Assembly: GCA_038025085.1 (NCBI GenBank)
Contig: CM076152.1
Span: 21,908,001-21,972,000 of the forward strand
Direction: 5' to 3'
DNA: 64,000 nucleotides
Source: Tetragonia tetragonoides
Lineage: Eukaryota > Streptophyta > Magnoliopsida > Caryophyllales > Aizoaceae
The position numbers were made by a program, and so were the translations under genes. The notes beneath the pieces are model-generated. The model ran no database searches, was not told where the DNA came from, and was given only the letters and a program-made list of their open reading frames with translations. Shown here piece after piece: positions 22,906-35,510 of the stretch; within the stretch, counting starts at the first letter, position 1; every line of letters starts with the position of its first letter.

Positions 22906-24306
22906 TCATGGCGACTGTGGCTCAGACGAAAATGTCTCTGTAGAATCACTATCTTCATATTCTTCGTCTTGAGAAGAATAGCTTTCGCGGTTGACGATAA
23001 TAGGTTGCAAGTCCTCAAAGTCATCATTTTCATTTGAAGGAGTATAACCTCCATGGTTAGCGATTGTGAGCTCCATGTCGTGAGCTCGTGTTGCCAACTC
23101 TTGAATGGTTCGTGGCTTTATTCCTTGCAGTATGTAGACCAAGTCCCATTGCATGCCTTGGATGCACATCTCGACCGCAGAGGTCTCAGTGAGACGATCC
23201 TTACACTCAAGGCATAGCGGGCACCAACGGTCTATGTAGTCAACGACGAGTTCATCCTTGCCTTGCGTAGTGTTAGTCAGCTCGGTCATGCTGACGACAC
23301 GTACGCCTTGTGTTGTAGAAGTGATTTAGGAACTCTCCTTCCATTTGTTTCCAACTGTCGATGGATTCCGCAGTCAGATCCATGTACCAGTCAAACGCTG
23401 TCTCTTTGAGTGAGCGAACAAACTGCTTCACCAAATAGTCGCCATCAGTCCCAGCGTTGTTGCAAGTCTCTACGAAGTGAGCGACATGTTTCTTAGGATT
23501 ACCATTTCCATCAAATTGTTGAAATTTGGGAGGTTGATAACCAGCAGGCATTGCTAACATGTCAATACTCTTGTTGTATGGTTTAGTGTATAGGCATGTT
23601 CGCTGTGAGTCGTTACCAAGATGAGTCTTAACAGCGCTTGCTATCATGTCACTGATTTGTTCGATAATAAGAGAGCAGGTGTAAGCCTCGTGGATGTTGC
23701 TATGTCCATCACTTTTAGAAGACTCGCCCATCTTTTTCTTACCCAATTTCTTTGTTAAGGAAGCAATATGTTTGTTTTGACGCTTGATTTGAGCGTCCTT
23801 CTCCTCGCTATCTTTAGAGAGTTTGTCAAGGAGTTGTCTCATACTTTCCAGTTGCTCCTCTACAGTCTAAACTTCTGTAGCCATAACAGAGACGACAATG
23901 GATCGCGAGGGCCCAACAACTTGTTGGAGTGGGGTGGCTTCGTGTGATGAATGTGTGGAGCAATCTGTGTTGATACAAATATCTTCCACATGGGGCGACG
24001 ATCGGAGCATTAGGTTGATGTGAGTGAGGATCTTCTCAGCTACATATTTTGTACCTTGATCCCTTGTCTGTGAAGCAGTCGCTTTCTTTGTTTGACCTAA
24101 ATGCTTGACGTCAGATACAAGTGATTCGCGAGACTTTTTGAGGGCTAGCGAAGGCGATTGAGCGGTAAGGATGCCAACAACGTTTGTCATGTTCTTGGTA
24201 GCCTTACCGTGTTGGCTGTTGAGCATAACACCATCACTTGTGTACCGTCGACTTGATGATCCAAATGATTTGTTTGGATGTTGAGAGACGTTTCTTCGTG
24301 ACGTCA
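22906..24306 (-). pseudogene. Gag of the Tat-like element
   Basis: Capsid protein that packages element RNA. Starts MTSRRNVSQ (24,306). After a TAG-type break near 23,867 it continues as a coiled-coil-like region (EEKDAQIKRQNKHIASLTKK) and then the retrotransposon gag domain: PPKFQQFDGNGNPKKHVAHF, VKQFVRSLKETAFDWY, IDSWKQMEGEFLNHFY, and after a frameshift near 23,283 MTELTNTTQGKDELVVDYI and GIKPRTIQELATRAHDMEL. It ends in an acidic tail at a TGA, 22,906. A CCHC knuckle is not seen. One stop and one frameshift remove function in this copy. Confidence 0.9.
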
Positions 24307-24331
24307 TGTCAGTGGCAACGGAGTTGATGTG

Positions 24332-27212
24332 TGTCACGCCTCGAAATTTCGTTTTGTTTATCGCTTTGCACGAATTGCATGTTCAAGCATTGCATAGTGC
24401 ATGTTAGCCAACTTAGAATCACGATCGTACTTGCTCATCTTGCATATGTTAGTGTCCTAGAAATTGTTTTATACCTTCGTATGGTAAACTCGTTTTGTTT
24501 TGGGAAGTGATTACTTCATGTCTCAAGTTTATGGACGAAACTTCTTTTAAGGAGGGTAGAATGTGATACCCCAATATTTTCTATATTTATTATATTGATT
24601 TATAAATGATTTATAAATAGTTTCAGAGATGAAATCGTATATTCATTTAAGGATTCAACTTATTCAATTAAAGCCATAATAATATTAATTATTATTATGG
24701 GACTTTCATAAATTGTATTTATCAATTTTGAGGAGTTTAATTAAAATGTTTTATATATGAATAAGAATTATTCATATAGTTTTAATTAGTTTTAGTTAGC
24801 TTTTTAATTCAGAAAATTATTAAATAAATTCCTAAATCTAGTAGTTCTTGACTTGGTTGACTGAGGGCCTATATAAGGAAAATGGTGAGACAATTAGTCA
24901 GCTTTGCAAACTGAGCCAAAAACCCTCACACTCTCTTTCTTTCTGTCACCCGTTCTCTCTCTCCCTTACGGTTCTCTCTCCTCTCTCTTCCCTCACCCGA
25001 GCTCACTCCCTCTCCTCTCGCACTCCATCGCCGGTCACTTTTGCCGGAGAACCCCCGCCGGAGGTAACCTCTCCTTCTCCCTCTCTTTTCCTCTTTCTTT
25101 TTCCCTTTCTCTTTCTCCTCGCGTCGCGACCCCTTCTCCCTCCTGTTCGCCGTCGCGGCGTCACAGGGCCACCACGGCACCACCAGGCCGCGCCTGGGTG
25201 GTCGCCAGTGATGGCCCAAACCCCAGGGACCGAGCCCTTGCTCTCTCCCTTTCTCTCTCTCTCGCATTCTCTCTTCCCCTCTTTTCGCAACTCTCTTTCT
25301 CTCTCCTCTCCTCGCCGGAGTTCCGACAACCACCACCACAAGCGGCCATGGTGGCCAGTGGGTGGTGGTGGTGATGTTGGGTCGGGTTATGGGTCCCATG
25401 CATGGGTACCCGTGACCTAGACCTAGTTGTGAAGTTACGGTTTCGTTTTTGTATTTTTCGTAATTAATTATTCGATTTTCAGTATTTTTGATTTAATGTT
25501 TTTATTTTTCTGTACTTGTTCGGAATCTGAATTCGGATTTTCAAAAGCCTAGATTGATTGGAATAAATCAATTAATTTAATAAAAATATCAGACTGAGAT
25601 TTCGTTACTGTTTGTATTTTCATATTTAATAAATACTGTTTCGGTAATTGTTTTTAATTAGGACCTAACGAGCAAGCGGTGATTATCATCAATTGGTTGG
25701 AGCATACTTACTTTTGGTAAAGTATTAGTGGTAAGAGTTCATGCCTACCTTCTTCCAAAGCCCCATCAAAAATATTTTGATGTGTTATGTGCTAATTGGG
25801 AATTTGTTGTGAATTTAATATGCAAAGCATGATTAAATTATATCGTCGTTATTATGAGATTTCTTAAACATGTTTACCACTGTAAATATGATTTATAATT
25901 AGCATGTCGATGTTATCATGTTTTGGGAATTAATTAGTCCATATGATGATTATTGGAGAATTGTTGAATGGTGAATTATTAGTATTATTATGTTATTAAA
26001 TAAGTGCTAATTAGTATGGGCATTATTGTGTGCTAGTGAACACTTGTCTATTATGGATTGAATGTCGTTGATGATTTGTGAATTTTTGGATATCGTGTTA
26101 CCCTGCCGAAGTGCTGCCGAAATTTGGCTAGACATTACTTGTCATCATTATTGAATTATCGTCATTATTGAATTAAAGCATGTTTAATTCTCATTGTACT
26201 GAATTATCATTATCGTCGTTAATTACTATTCATTGTCTAGAGCATGAAATGAATTAGTAAGTCGTGGTCTCGTAGTACCACTTATTTCAACCAATGCAAA
26301 TTATGTGAATTGAATTAAATGAGAGTAAGACTCCTAATGGATCCCTAGGAGTAGTCGAGCTATCGGGATTGCACCTAATGGTGTAGTTCAAGGGATGAGT
26401 GATTTCCAAGTTACTTATGGACACCTCATAGTGTGTCTGGGATGGATCATTCCCCATTGATTAAGTCCCCTAGGCTCATGTAATTGTACTAGAGGTAGTG
26501 TGCACACTAGAGTCATTAAGTCCATGGAGTGATTGTATCTTCAATAAACAGTATGGGTAATCGTTGTTTTATAAACTCTCTTACATCTCTCTAATCAAGA
26601 CGGATATGTGTCGTATTTTGTATGATCACTAAACAAGATTTGTATGTAAAAGAATGTCGTTATGCGTATGCTTGATTATCTGCTTATGTGCGTATGCAAA
26701 TGAATTTCAATGATTCTTCTAAAACCTCAGGTAAGGTTTGCGAAATATTTTTAGTGGGTATGGATGACGTTTATTCAGTTTATCTGATTTTTGTTTCTTT
26801 TCTTTTCTTCTGTATTTTTGTTTCCATCACGGAAACCAAAGTGCAGGTTTAGATTGATTGAGGACGTACAGCTTGGAAGGTTAGAGTTGGCGTCGTTTGA
26901 TAGAACTATTTCTGTTTGGATTAGATTGTGGGATTTATTTATTTGGATTTGGTTTTTGCCCTAAAAGGCCAGTTGTAGTAAATTTGGTTTAATGGTTTTA
27001 GCTCACTATATAGACAACCCTGATATTAACTGTTTTAGATTTATTAATTCCTTAGAAGCTCCTTTTGTAGTCTTTCTTTCTGCTTAGCATTTACTCCTTA
27101 GTGATAAATGTTGCAGTAGCGCCCTTGGGTTTGTGACGGTTCAGTGGTGTCGAGTCATGGATAGTGACGTCGATAGCTCTCAGAAAATCGTTGTAAATTT
27201 GAGGGTGTTACA
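24332..27212 (+). mobile_element. LTR-retrotransposon derivative nested in the gag-only element
   Basis: 2,881 bp from TGTCACGCCTCG to GGGTGTTACA, flanked by ATGTG (24,327-24,331; 27,213-27,217). The first 230 bp end in GGACGAAACTTCTTTTAAGG, a sequence resembling the polypurine tract/3' LTR junction of gypsy elements, followed by TGTGATACCCC at 24,563. So it may be a 5'-deleted element (stub plus 3' LTR of about 2.65 kb) rather than a plain solo LTR. A TATA box TATATAAGG (24,870-24,878) precedes a CT-rich transcribed stretch (24,930-25,330). ATGTG also occurs at 24,561-24,565, so a left end there cannot be excluded. A second copy starts at 62,607 in inverse orientation. Confidence 0.75.
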
Positions 27213-27252
27213 ATGTGCTTTGGTGAGGAGACAAGGATGAGAGGCGGAGAGG

Positions 27253-27274
27253 TCCCACTGGGCGTGCCAAAATT
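27253..27274 (-). other. Primer binding site of the gag-only element
   Basis: On the minus strand TTTTGGCACGCCCAGTGGGA follows the 5' LTR directly. This type of primer site is known from Ogre/Tat elements. The LTR end itself reads CTAAA where the other copy has CTACA. Confidence 0.7.
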
Positions 27275-28024
27275 TTTAGACAACAAATTAATGCGTAAAC
27301 AAAAATAAGTTGAACAAATATAATTTGTATTGATTTGAATGTATGGGTTACAATCTCTGTAATTTTATCTGTTACAATGAATAAATAATATAAATCCTCT
27401 GATTCTGTCTCCAAGTTGACTTTGAGCGAGGGTTGAATGACTTGATCTCGAACAAAGTAGTTACGTCTCCACCGAATGTTGCGGCGAACACGTAGATCTG
27501 GATTCGAGGGCCGAGGCTTGATTTCGAATGTAATTGTTGTGATGTATGTGCTCCTCGTGATGACTTGTAAGTCGTTGAGGTTGTGCTTTTGCAGTTCTTC
27601 AATTTGAATGTTCTTGATCGAGGGTCTTTGAAGACTTGAATCTCGATCAAGGTTGCAAAGGTGGTGGAGGAAATACTCTGGCAAGGCTTTCTGCTTGTAG
27701 ATAATTTCCAACCTCTGAAATGAAGTGAGACTACGTATTTATAGGGAGTAATAGGGAGCTCCGATCCCCTAACGGGCTTAGTAGTCATGGAATGGCCCAA
27801 TTTCTCGACTTGGTGTAGTCTTTTCTTATGGGTTTGGTCTATTTAACTATTTACTTGGTTCAATAAGCATGGGTTGGCCCAAGGGTTAAATAAAAGCCCA
27901 TTTAGATGGCTTTTGGCTCATCTTAATTTCCGGGATTAATTAACTACATTAAGCTAAATATATTTTAACCCAAAATAATTAATTAAATTCAATTAAGACA
28001 CTTAACAAATTTTTAGTGCCTACA
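27275..28024 (-). repeat. 5' LTR of the gag-only element
   Basis: 750 bp, uninterrupted. On the minus strand it starts TGTAGGCACTAAAAATTTG, has a TATA box (CCCTATAAATACG, about 27,746-27,733) and ends at the primer binding site. It matches the split 3' LTR almost base for base. Confidence 0.9.
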
Positions 28025-28029
28025 AGCCT

Positions 28030-29940
28030 TTCAATGCACAAAAAATATCCCCCGACAAATAATTGACTCCTTTAAAGGTATCCTGTTAATGAGTCATTCT
28101 GTGTGCCTAGACAAATATCTAGGATGTCCTATTATCTCAGAGTGGGTCACTGCCCAGACTTTCCATGATGTTGTTGAACGTACTAAAGGGAATCTTACTA
28201 AATGGAAGGCGAACTCTCTTTCTCAAGTAGGACGGGCCACACTTATTCAGGCAAACTTGTCTGCGACACATGTGTTTACTATGCAAAGATTATCTCTCCC
28301 TACAACTACTCTTCAAAATCTGGATAAAATAAATAGAAATTTCTTATGGAACAAATCCCCATATTCAGGGTCAGCCAATCTTATAGGTTGGGACAAAGTC
28401 TGTTGTCCGAAAAAATTAAGTGGATTAGAAATACGGAAAGCCGATGCAGTAATAAAGCCATGCAAGTGAAATTAATTTAGAAAATTATTAAGGAACCCCA
28501 CAATAAATGGGTTCAACTAATCAATAGTAAATATTTAAAAGGTTGTCATATTTTACAATTTCCAAAGGGATAGAAGTTTATTTCAGCAAGGTATTAGATG
28601 GCAGGTAGGAGATGGTGAAACAGTAAAATTTTGGACGGATATTTGGGTTTCACAAGTCCCGTTTAGGGATATGTTTTATGATGAGTCGTCAGACGATCCT
28701 CTGTATGATTTATCAATTCTTGTTAAATGTTTCTTTTCAGTTCATGGAGGGTGGGACACTCACCTTCTGTCTAGAATAGTCCCCATAGATACAGTTAAAG
28801 CAATCATTGGTATCCCAATCCCATATAACGAAGTCCCTGATAACTTCTATTGGGGATTTAGTAGTTCGGTGAATTCTCCTGCAAATCTGCAACCTGGATA
28901 GCGCAAAGAATTCAAAATGATTACAAAAAGTCTTGTGATTTCAGTTGGATTTGGGAGATTAATATTCCTTCCAAGATTAAATTTTTCCTATGGAAACTAT
29001 GTTTGGATGGTTTGCCAACTAAATATAGGCTACAACAAAGCAAAATTTTCATCCCTCTGGAATGTGCTTTCTGTAATTACCATTGTGAGGATATGTTCCA
29101 CCTCTTTTTTCAATGCCCAACTTTCATTCAGACTCTGCTAGAATTACAAATTTTATGTGGCTTGTAGTTAGATATGACTATTGATCCAAATATGACTTTT
29201 ATTGAAAGCCTTAATTAGCTTCGAAATCGATTACCAGAATGGGAATTTGTACTTCTTATTATGACTGGGTGGATGTTTTGGTTTGCTCGCAATAAGATTC
29301 TGTTTGAGGATCTGTCTACCACTCCCGCTCAAATTATTGTCTCTATCAAACACAGTTTTCAGGAATGGAAAGCTTTAGCCCATAAAAGTTTTGAATTCGA
29401 TATTAGTGGGGCTTTTCGCAGAAAAAAGATTAAAAAAGGCCCACGACCAAATGTCTCTTGGTCTCCACCTCGAGAAGACTATATCAAATTAAACTTTGAT
29501 GGATCAAACTTTGACAATTCAGGTGCTGCTGCAGGTTTCGTCTTACGTGATTATCAGGGGGAGGCTAAACTTATGGGAGCACGATCATGTGGCACAGGAT
29601 CGATACTGATGGCGGAAGCTATCAGTCTACGAAAAGGGGTCAACTTAGCAAGAGAAAAAGGCTATAAGTGCATTACAATTGAAGGGGATAATTTAGCTGT
29701 CATCAGGCAATCCGAGCTGAGTGGCACATACCTTGGGAGATAGAGAATGTTATCATTGATACTAAGAAGGACCTTCACTTCTTTGACAGAGTTGAAGTCC
29801 TGCACTGCTTCCGAGAAGCGAATGCCGTTGCGATTATCTGGCTCACGTGGGTCATTATTGTCCCACTCTTCAAACTTGGTCAAATCCTTTTGACCAGTCC
29901 GTCACCGATTTATTGGTAACGAACACTTTAAATTAACCTT
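28030..29940 (+). pseudogene. LINE, piece 3 of 3: RT thumb, zinc region and RNase H
   Basis: Resumes the LINE reading frame after the second insertion. 28,089-28,450 carries the post-RT region (LDKYLGCPI, FLWNKSP, GWDKVCCPK). 28,960-29,140 encodes a zf-RVT-type zinc region (KIKFFLWKLCLDGLPTKYRL, CAFCNYHCEDMFHLFFQCP). 29,261-29,743 and the shifted frame after it form an RNase H domain: LNFDGSN, MAEAISLRKG, IEGDNLAVI, with the final REANAVA part near 29,815. Frameshifts near 28,445, 28,575, 28,890 and 29,710 and several stops. LINEs with C-terminal RNase H are known in plants. No poly-A tail is obvious. Confidence 0.88.
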
Positions 29941-30308
29941 TTGGTTACCTGATTTTTCTTGCCTTTTAAAAATAAATATATGGGTAGAGTAGACAACAAA
30001 TGAAAAGGATATGTGATTTCAAATAAATTTTTTTGGCAATTATGATTTCAAATATTTATAACACACTTATTGATTATCTCTCGATCAAATGAAACGCATA
30101 GGTATCCCTAATATCGACAAAGCCATTGGTAACAACATTTTCAATAGTGAAATTGAGAGTCATAATCATCTTGTTATCTTTAATGTGTACTTATTGAAAA
30201 ATATATATTTTTGAGAAATTTTTACAAATACACGACTTCTTTTCTCTCTTGATTTACACAAAATAAGGCAAGCTAGAGATATAAAAAGCTTAGGGAGATG
30301 ATAAAGAT
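29941..30308. other. Gap between LINE and the giant MULE
   Basis: AT-rich, no gene. It probably holds the LINE 3' untranslated end; the LINE's right target duplication cannot be checked because its left end is outside the window. Confidence 0.5.
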
Positions 30309-30401
30309 TATTGGGGAGGGATGATAAATGTCCTAAAAGAAGACAACTTTATCCATCTTCTAGCTGCAAATTGTAATCCCACGTGGCAGCTGACTCAGCA
30401 A

Positions 30402-30432
30402 TGTAGTAACAAAATAAAGAAAATGTAGTAAC
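30402..30432 (+). promoter_or_regulatory. Motif cluster A (TGTAGTAAC x2, 22-bp spacing)
   Basis: Exact TGTAGTAAC at 30,402 and 30,424, 84 bp inside the proposed left end and upstream of the Ulp1-type gene. Confidence 0.75.
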
Positions 30433-31391
30433 ACCTATCACGTGACCTCATAATAAATAGGTTTGAAAATTTTGGCATTGGGTCCCACTTTCTTTATGGA
30501 GAAGCATGCAACTTAGATGTAGTGGGAAGAGGGAGTTCAGTATTGTAATTTCATTTCAATTTCAGAAGCTTGAGAGGCAAAATTAGGGGCGAAATTCAGC
30601 GATTTAGTGAGAGAAAGTTTCTGAAAAAAAATCTTGCTCAAGAAAATTTTCATCTTTTTCAATCAAGTTCAGTTAGGGTTCATATATTATTCTAAGTTAT
30701 AGTTTCGTAGAAGTTGAAAAATTGTCCTGCTTTTCGTTGTTTTAATTGCGAAGGAAGGGAGTTGTTGCTGGAATTGACTGCAGAAATCAAATTCGGGAAG
30801 AAAATCGCCATTGAAGCCTGAAGCAGATTTATAAATCGAAGGTTAGTTATTTAATTGCATGAATATAATTTGAACCAAAAATATGAATTGTTGGTGTTAA
30901 TTTGATAGAATTGTGGCATTGATTACAATTATGATGTAAACTTAGAGTGATTATGTTGAAATTCTGAAATGATTCTTAGTTTGTATGGTGAAATGAGAAA
31001 TTATGATTCTTTATATGTTTTAGAAAAAAGTTTTGTATGATGTACTCTGTTTTGAATTCGACCACATGACACAGTGTATAATAGGGTTCATTTCTCATTT
31101 TTGGTTTTAGGGTTTCTCAATTTGGGGTTTTTTTTGGCCTAGGGTTCAACAATTTGGTTGTTTATTGACGGTATTAAATTGTGGTGTCAAAGCATTACAC
31201 TGTTGATGGTTTTTGCATGTTAAATTTAGTTGATATGAAAGGACATTTTGAACAGGGATTATTAATAATTATAGTTGATAATATTTTTGATAGGAAGAAA
31301 TTGATATTTTTGTCAATTTAAAAGCTTTTAAAATAGCAACATACTTACTTTAAATGAAAAAAGTATAAGAATGTTATTGTATTGTTTAGAG

Positions 31392-34300
31392 ATGAGAACA
31401 AAGACATTGTCTTGTAGACAGTTTTATCCATCAGAAGGAGGAAGTACTTCTGAAACAGAAGAGTCTGATACAGCAAAAGAGATGAAGCCTATGAAGGTTG
31501 CAAAAAGGAAGCCGGTATGGACTTGAAATAGAACTTTGGATTAAATTAGATATTTGGATTAAATTTAATGAACTGGTGGAAAATTTTAAATAACATATGG
31601 TTGTTTTTCACAGGTTCCAAACATGAGGTGTTTACTAGAGAAGGTTGGTTGTTTAAGTATTGGTTTCACAGAGGAACAGATAAGATGGGTGAAGGAGATG
31701 GGTTTTGGTTCCTTTATGCAGATGGACATTTTGAGCATGGACAGGGGATTAGGGGTATGGTTGATGCATCGGTTGGATGATTGTACTGGTAAATTGAAGT
31801 TGCACGAGGGAGTTGAGTTGCCTGTTACATGTAATGATGTTGGTTGGATATTAGGAGTTCCAGTAGGGGTGCTTCGTATTACTGAAAAGGTGAAAGATGT
31901 GAGGCAATATAATAGGTTGAAAGCACAGTATGTGGAGCTGTCCAGAAGTCCCACAACTGGGAAAAAGAGAGGAGTATTGCCTCTTCCAGTATTGGCTTGC
32001 ATACAAAAAGAGACTTCATTTGAGAAATTTAAAATTCATTTCTTGGTTTATGTAATGGGTAGTTGTTTATGCCCAACACAGGCAAATAACATCAGTAGTA
32101 AAGTACTTAAAATAGCTTGTAGTATGGGTGATCCCAATGACTATGATTGGGCTGGATTTGTTTTGGAAGAGTTGATTGATGCTCGTAGAAGGGTTAGATT
32201 AGAAAAAGAGAATAAAGTTGATGGTACTGGTAGTGAGAGTGATGAGAGTGATAGTGGTAAAGGTGGAGGTTATGGAGGTTATGGAGGATGTGTATTTCTT
32301 TTAGTGGTAAGTAAAAAAGCTAAGGTTGAACATTATAGTGAACTGAAAAAATTAGATAGATTGAATTGATATGTTTTGTTGTTATTGCAGTTATTTTATT
32401 TGGATAGATTGAAGCGGAGGCAAATTATAGGTTGGGGAGGAAAGGGCTCTTATAGATATAGGATATGTGCATGGATTCAGCGGCATTGGAAGAGGCTGTT
32501 GCTGCAGATTATTGTAAGAGGACCAGGACATATGGTCATGCAGAGGTATGAATAATAAATTGATTTTCATTAATATTATTATTGTTGTTGAGTATATTCT
32601 TATGAAGTGTACTTGAAATGCTTTTGATTATTGCAGTTGTTGGATGACCCCAATCTTAAGTATGGTGATAGGCACCCTAATGAACCTAAGGGTGTGTTGT
32701 TGAAGGATCTATCTATGAATGAAAGGCCCCCTATAGTCTGTCACAAGGTAATGATAAAATATCATAATAGATAGAGTACAAATATCATGTTTAATATTGA
32801 GTAAAATCTGACAGGGAGATACTATATTTGATTGCAGGTTGTTGCTAGAGATTTGAGGTTCCCAAAGAGGATTGAAATGTTGAATAAGGTGTCTGGACAT
32901 GAAAGTGGTTGTGGTAGTGGAATTGGTGTGAAGGAGATGAATTCTGGTGTTGGTAGTAGTCGTGGTTCTGGTTGTGGTAAAGGAAGTGGCATTGGTAAAG
33001 GTAGTGGTTGTGCACATTCTAGTGGTAGTGCACATTCTAGTGCTAGTGGACATTCTAGTGCTAGTGCTAGCTCTGGTGCTGGTAGAAGTGCTAGTGCTAG
33101 AGGTAGTGGTAGTGGTCATTGTAGTGGTAGTGTTAGTGCAAGTGGTAGTGGAAATTCTTTGTTTTGACATGGTAGTTCTATTGGTGGTGATAGCAGTGCT
33201 AATAATGTTGACAGTGGTGTTAGTTGGAGTGGTACAGTTCCTATTGAAATTCGTAGCAGGGTTTCTGGTGTTGATCTTATTAGTGAAGGTGGGACAACTA
33301 TAGGTGGTGGGACAACTTCATCTGGTGGTGGAACAAGTGCAGTTGATGATGGTAGTGTCTGTAATGCTAATGTGAATGGTAGGGCTGGTGGGTTGAATGG
33401 TAGTAATGTTGGTGTTGGTGCTGGGGATGTGAGTGGTTCTGCTAGTGAGGGTATGACTGGTGTGAGTGGTTTAGAAGAAAAAGGAGTTCATATTTCAACC
33501 CCAAAGCAGTTCCATGAGGATTTTAGTCTACCTGAAGATGGTAGCTTTCCCTCTCCCCCTCTAAATGAGATAAGGTTTGAAGCATTGTCCACCCCACCAT
33601 GTCCACCAGGAGATTATGTTTTAATAGATGATGATGAGGATGATAGTGATGAGGAGTTGGATGATGATGAGGGTGATGATAGTAGTGAGGATCAGGATGA
33701 TGACAAAGGTGATGCAGAAGGTATTCAAAAGCATGGGAGGCAAGATGGTGGCTTGCGGCGCTCTGCTAGGTTGATGCAGACAAAGGGTAGTGGTTCTTCT
33801 GGGAAGAAGAAGAGGAAAAGAAGTGATAGAAGTGTGCGCAAAGAAAATCGCGAAGGAATAAGTGATGAGGATTGGAAGTTGCTTATGTTTATGTCTGCCC
33901 GAGCGCGTACAAGTAGTGGTAAAAGGTGAGTACTTATTATTGAGGATGTACCAAAATATTTGAAAAATCAGTTAACTTGTTGACAAATACTTGAATGATA
34001 TTTTTTTCATTTTTGCAGTTTGAATATGGTTGTTGTTTCTAGTTATCATGTGAACATAATAGAGCTAAGGTCTCTTGCAAAACCAAATGAATGGTTGAGC
34101 GAAGGGGTAAGTTAAATTATCTAAGTGGATTCAATTAAAAAAAATTCTGAAAAACATTTGAAAAGGTTAAGAAATGATTGGAACTTGACCAAATATTAGG
34201 TTATGTTGTAGGTTGTGAAAGTTTGGGCTTATATGAAAATTTTAGATTGGAAGGCTGGAGGGTGTGGCATATTTGTATTTGATGATGAGTATGGTGTTTT

Positions 34301-35219
34301 GGTTATTAAAGAGAGACATGATACATTTTTGTTGAAGTGTGCTGAAAGTAATAGTTTGAGGTGGGCTAGGAAAGCGCTCGAGAGCGCGAATGTGAGTTTG
34401 AAGGACTGTAGACATGTTAGTGTATAGTTCTTTTGTAGTGTTTTGTTCTTTTTAAGGATATGATGTGTATATGTTGATCAGAAATATATATACTTTAAAT
34501 TCTTTATTTTTGTTATAGGTATTTCTGCCAGTTTGCATTGATAGGCACTGGTGGTGTCTCCACTTTGACATGGTGGAGAAGACCATTACCAGGCTGGATT
34601 CATTAAGTTGGACACATCATGGTGATGCCAGCCTACATAGAATGGTAAAATTTATCATGATTTACAAATGGAAGGAATTGATGTTCTATGTTGAATTGAT
34701 ATTTTCTGTGTTGGTTTGTGTAGATAAAGAATGCAGAAAACCTGTTTGTAATGTTTGGTCAAGTTGTGAACTTCAAAAGGGGGAAAGTGATGAATGGTGC
34801 AGTTCCAAGGCAGCAAAACAGGTAAAATATGCTTTATCAGTTTCCAAAATTTGTATAAATTCAAATCTAGCAATTTAAAAATTGGTATGAAACTATGAAG
34901 ATTGTTGAATCATAATTTTTTTTCATGTAGTGATGACTGTGGCATACACACAATGCTAGTCATGGAGGTTTGGCTGTGTGATATTACTGAAATGGTGGAG
35001 CATATGGTAAGGAAAAAGATAATATACATAAATTTCTTTATTGATTAAGTAAAATTGAACTGAGTAAATGAAGTTAATTTGCAGTTCCCAATTATGAGAA
35101 ACCATAGAAGATTTGCTATTGAGATGTTCAGACATAATCTCAACAGTGCTAAGGAGGAGATGCTTGGTAGGATTTTGAAAATGAAGAAGAAGAAAGCAGC
35201 TTGTAAGGGGAAGAAATAG
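31392..35219 (+). pseudogene. Ulp1/C48 SUMO-peptidase-like gene of the MULE
   Basis: Eleven-exon model: 31,392-31,514; 31,614-32,306; about 32,391-32,546; about 32,638-32,747; 32,839-33,925; 34,019-34,106; 34,212-34,415; 34,519-34,644; 34,724-34,821; 34,931-35,006; 35,085-35,219. Exon 2 has the N-terminal domain usual in transposon Ulp1 proteins (FKIHFLVYVMGSCLCPT, DWAGFVLEEL). Exon 5 is a Ser/Gly repeat followed by an acidic run and KKKRKRSDR. Exons 6-11 form the C48 fold: NEWLSEG, the catalytic His in RHWWCLHFD, Asp in RLDSLS, Gln in PRQQNSDD and Cys in DDCGIHTM, all kept. A TGA at 33,165-33,167 interrupts exon 5, and the exon 3/4 phase does not fit, so this copy is probably dead. The family removes SUMO-like tags; the transposon role is unknown. 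Confidence 0.8.
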
Positions 35220-35428
35220 AAACTGAAGGGTTCTTGAACAATTTGTTTTGTAACATATTTGTGTTTGGATTGGACTTGGTAGACTGCAGACTATGTGCTT
35301 AGATTATGTTGTGTACTTAGAATATCAAATGACTACGCATTATGGTGCATAAGTAGGTTGCATGAAAGTGGTGAAAATAGGAGTAAGGGTAGTAGGGGTA
35401 TTATTTTGAGTAATAGAAAGGTAAGTGT

Positions 35429-35481
35429 TGTAGTAAGAACAACTTTTGCATGCAGTAACTAGAATGGCATATTGTAGTAAG
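35429..35481 (+). promoter_or_regulatory. Motif cluster B (three motifs, 22-bp spacing)
   Basis: TGTAGTAAG 35,429, TGCAGTAAC 35,451, TGTAGTAAG 35,473, each 22 bp apart. Related by duplication to cluster C. Confidence 0.75.
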
Positions 35482-35510
35482 AAGATTTAAAAGGAAGTGA
35501 TCCAGAGGTC

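Larger units (their letters stand above)
17230..28024 (-). mobile_element. Gag-only Tat-like LTR retrotransposon, minus strand, with two nested insertions
   Basis: LTRs at 27,275-28,024 (5') and 17,230-19,236 (3', interrupted) and a perfect TSD AGCCT (17,225-17,229; 28,025-28,029). Removing the nested copies leaves about 6.65 kb. Only a Gag gene is found; the 3.5 kb between gag and the 3' LTR has no RT, RNase H or integrase and is filled with tandem repeats. It would therefore depend on enzymes of another element. The gag sequence type and the primer site point to the Tat/Ogre lineage. Confidence 0.88.

Noticed and set aside
24848..25420. Overlapping long frames on both strands (Ser/Pro/Leu or Arg/Glu/Lys rich)
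   Set aside because: They come from the CT-rich transcribed part of an LTR; composition alone explains the openness.
32709..33170. Thr-rich open frame on the minus strand
   Set aside because: Shadow of the Ser/Gly repeat exon of the Ulp1-type gene.
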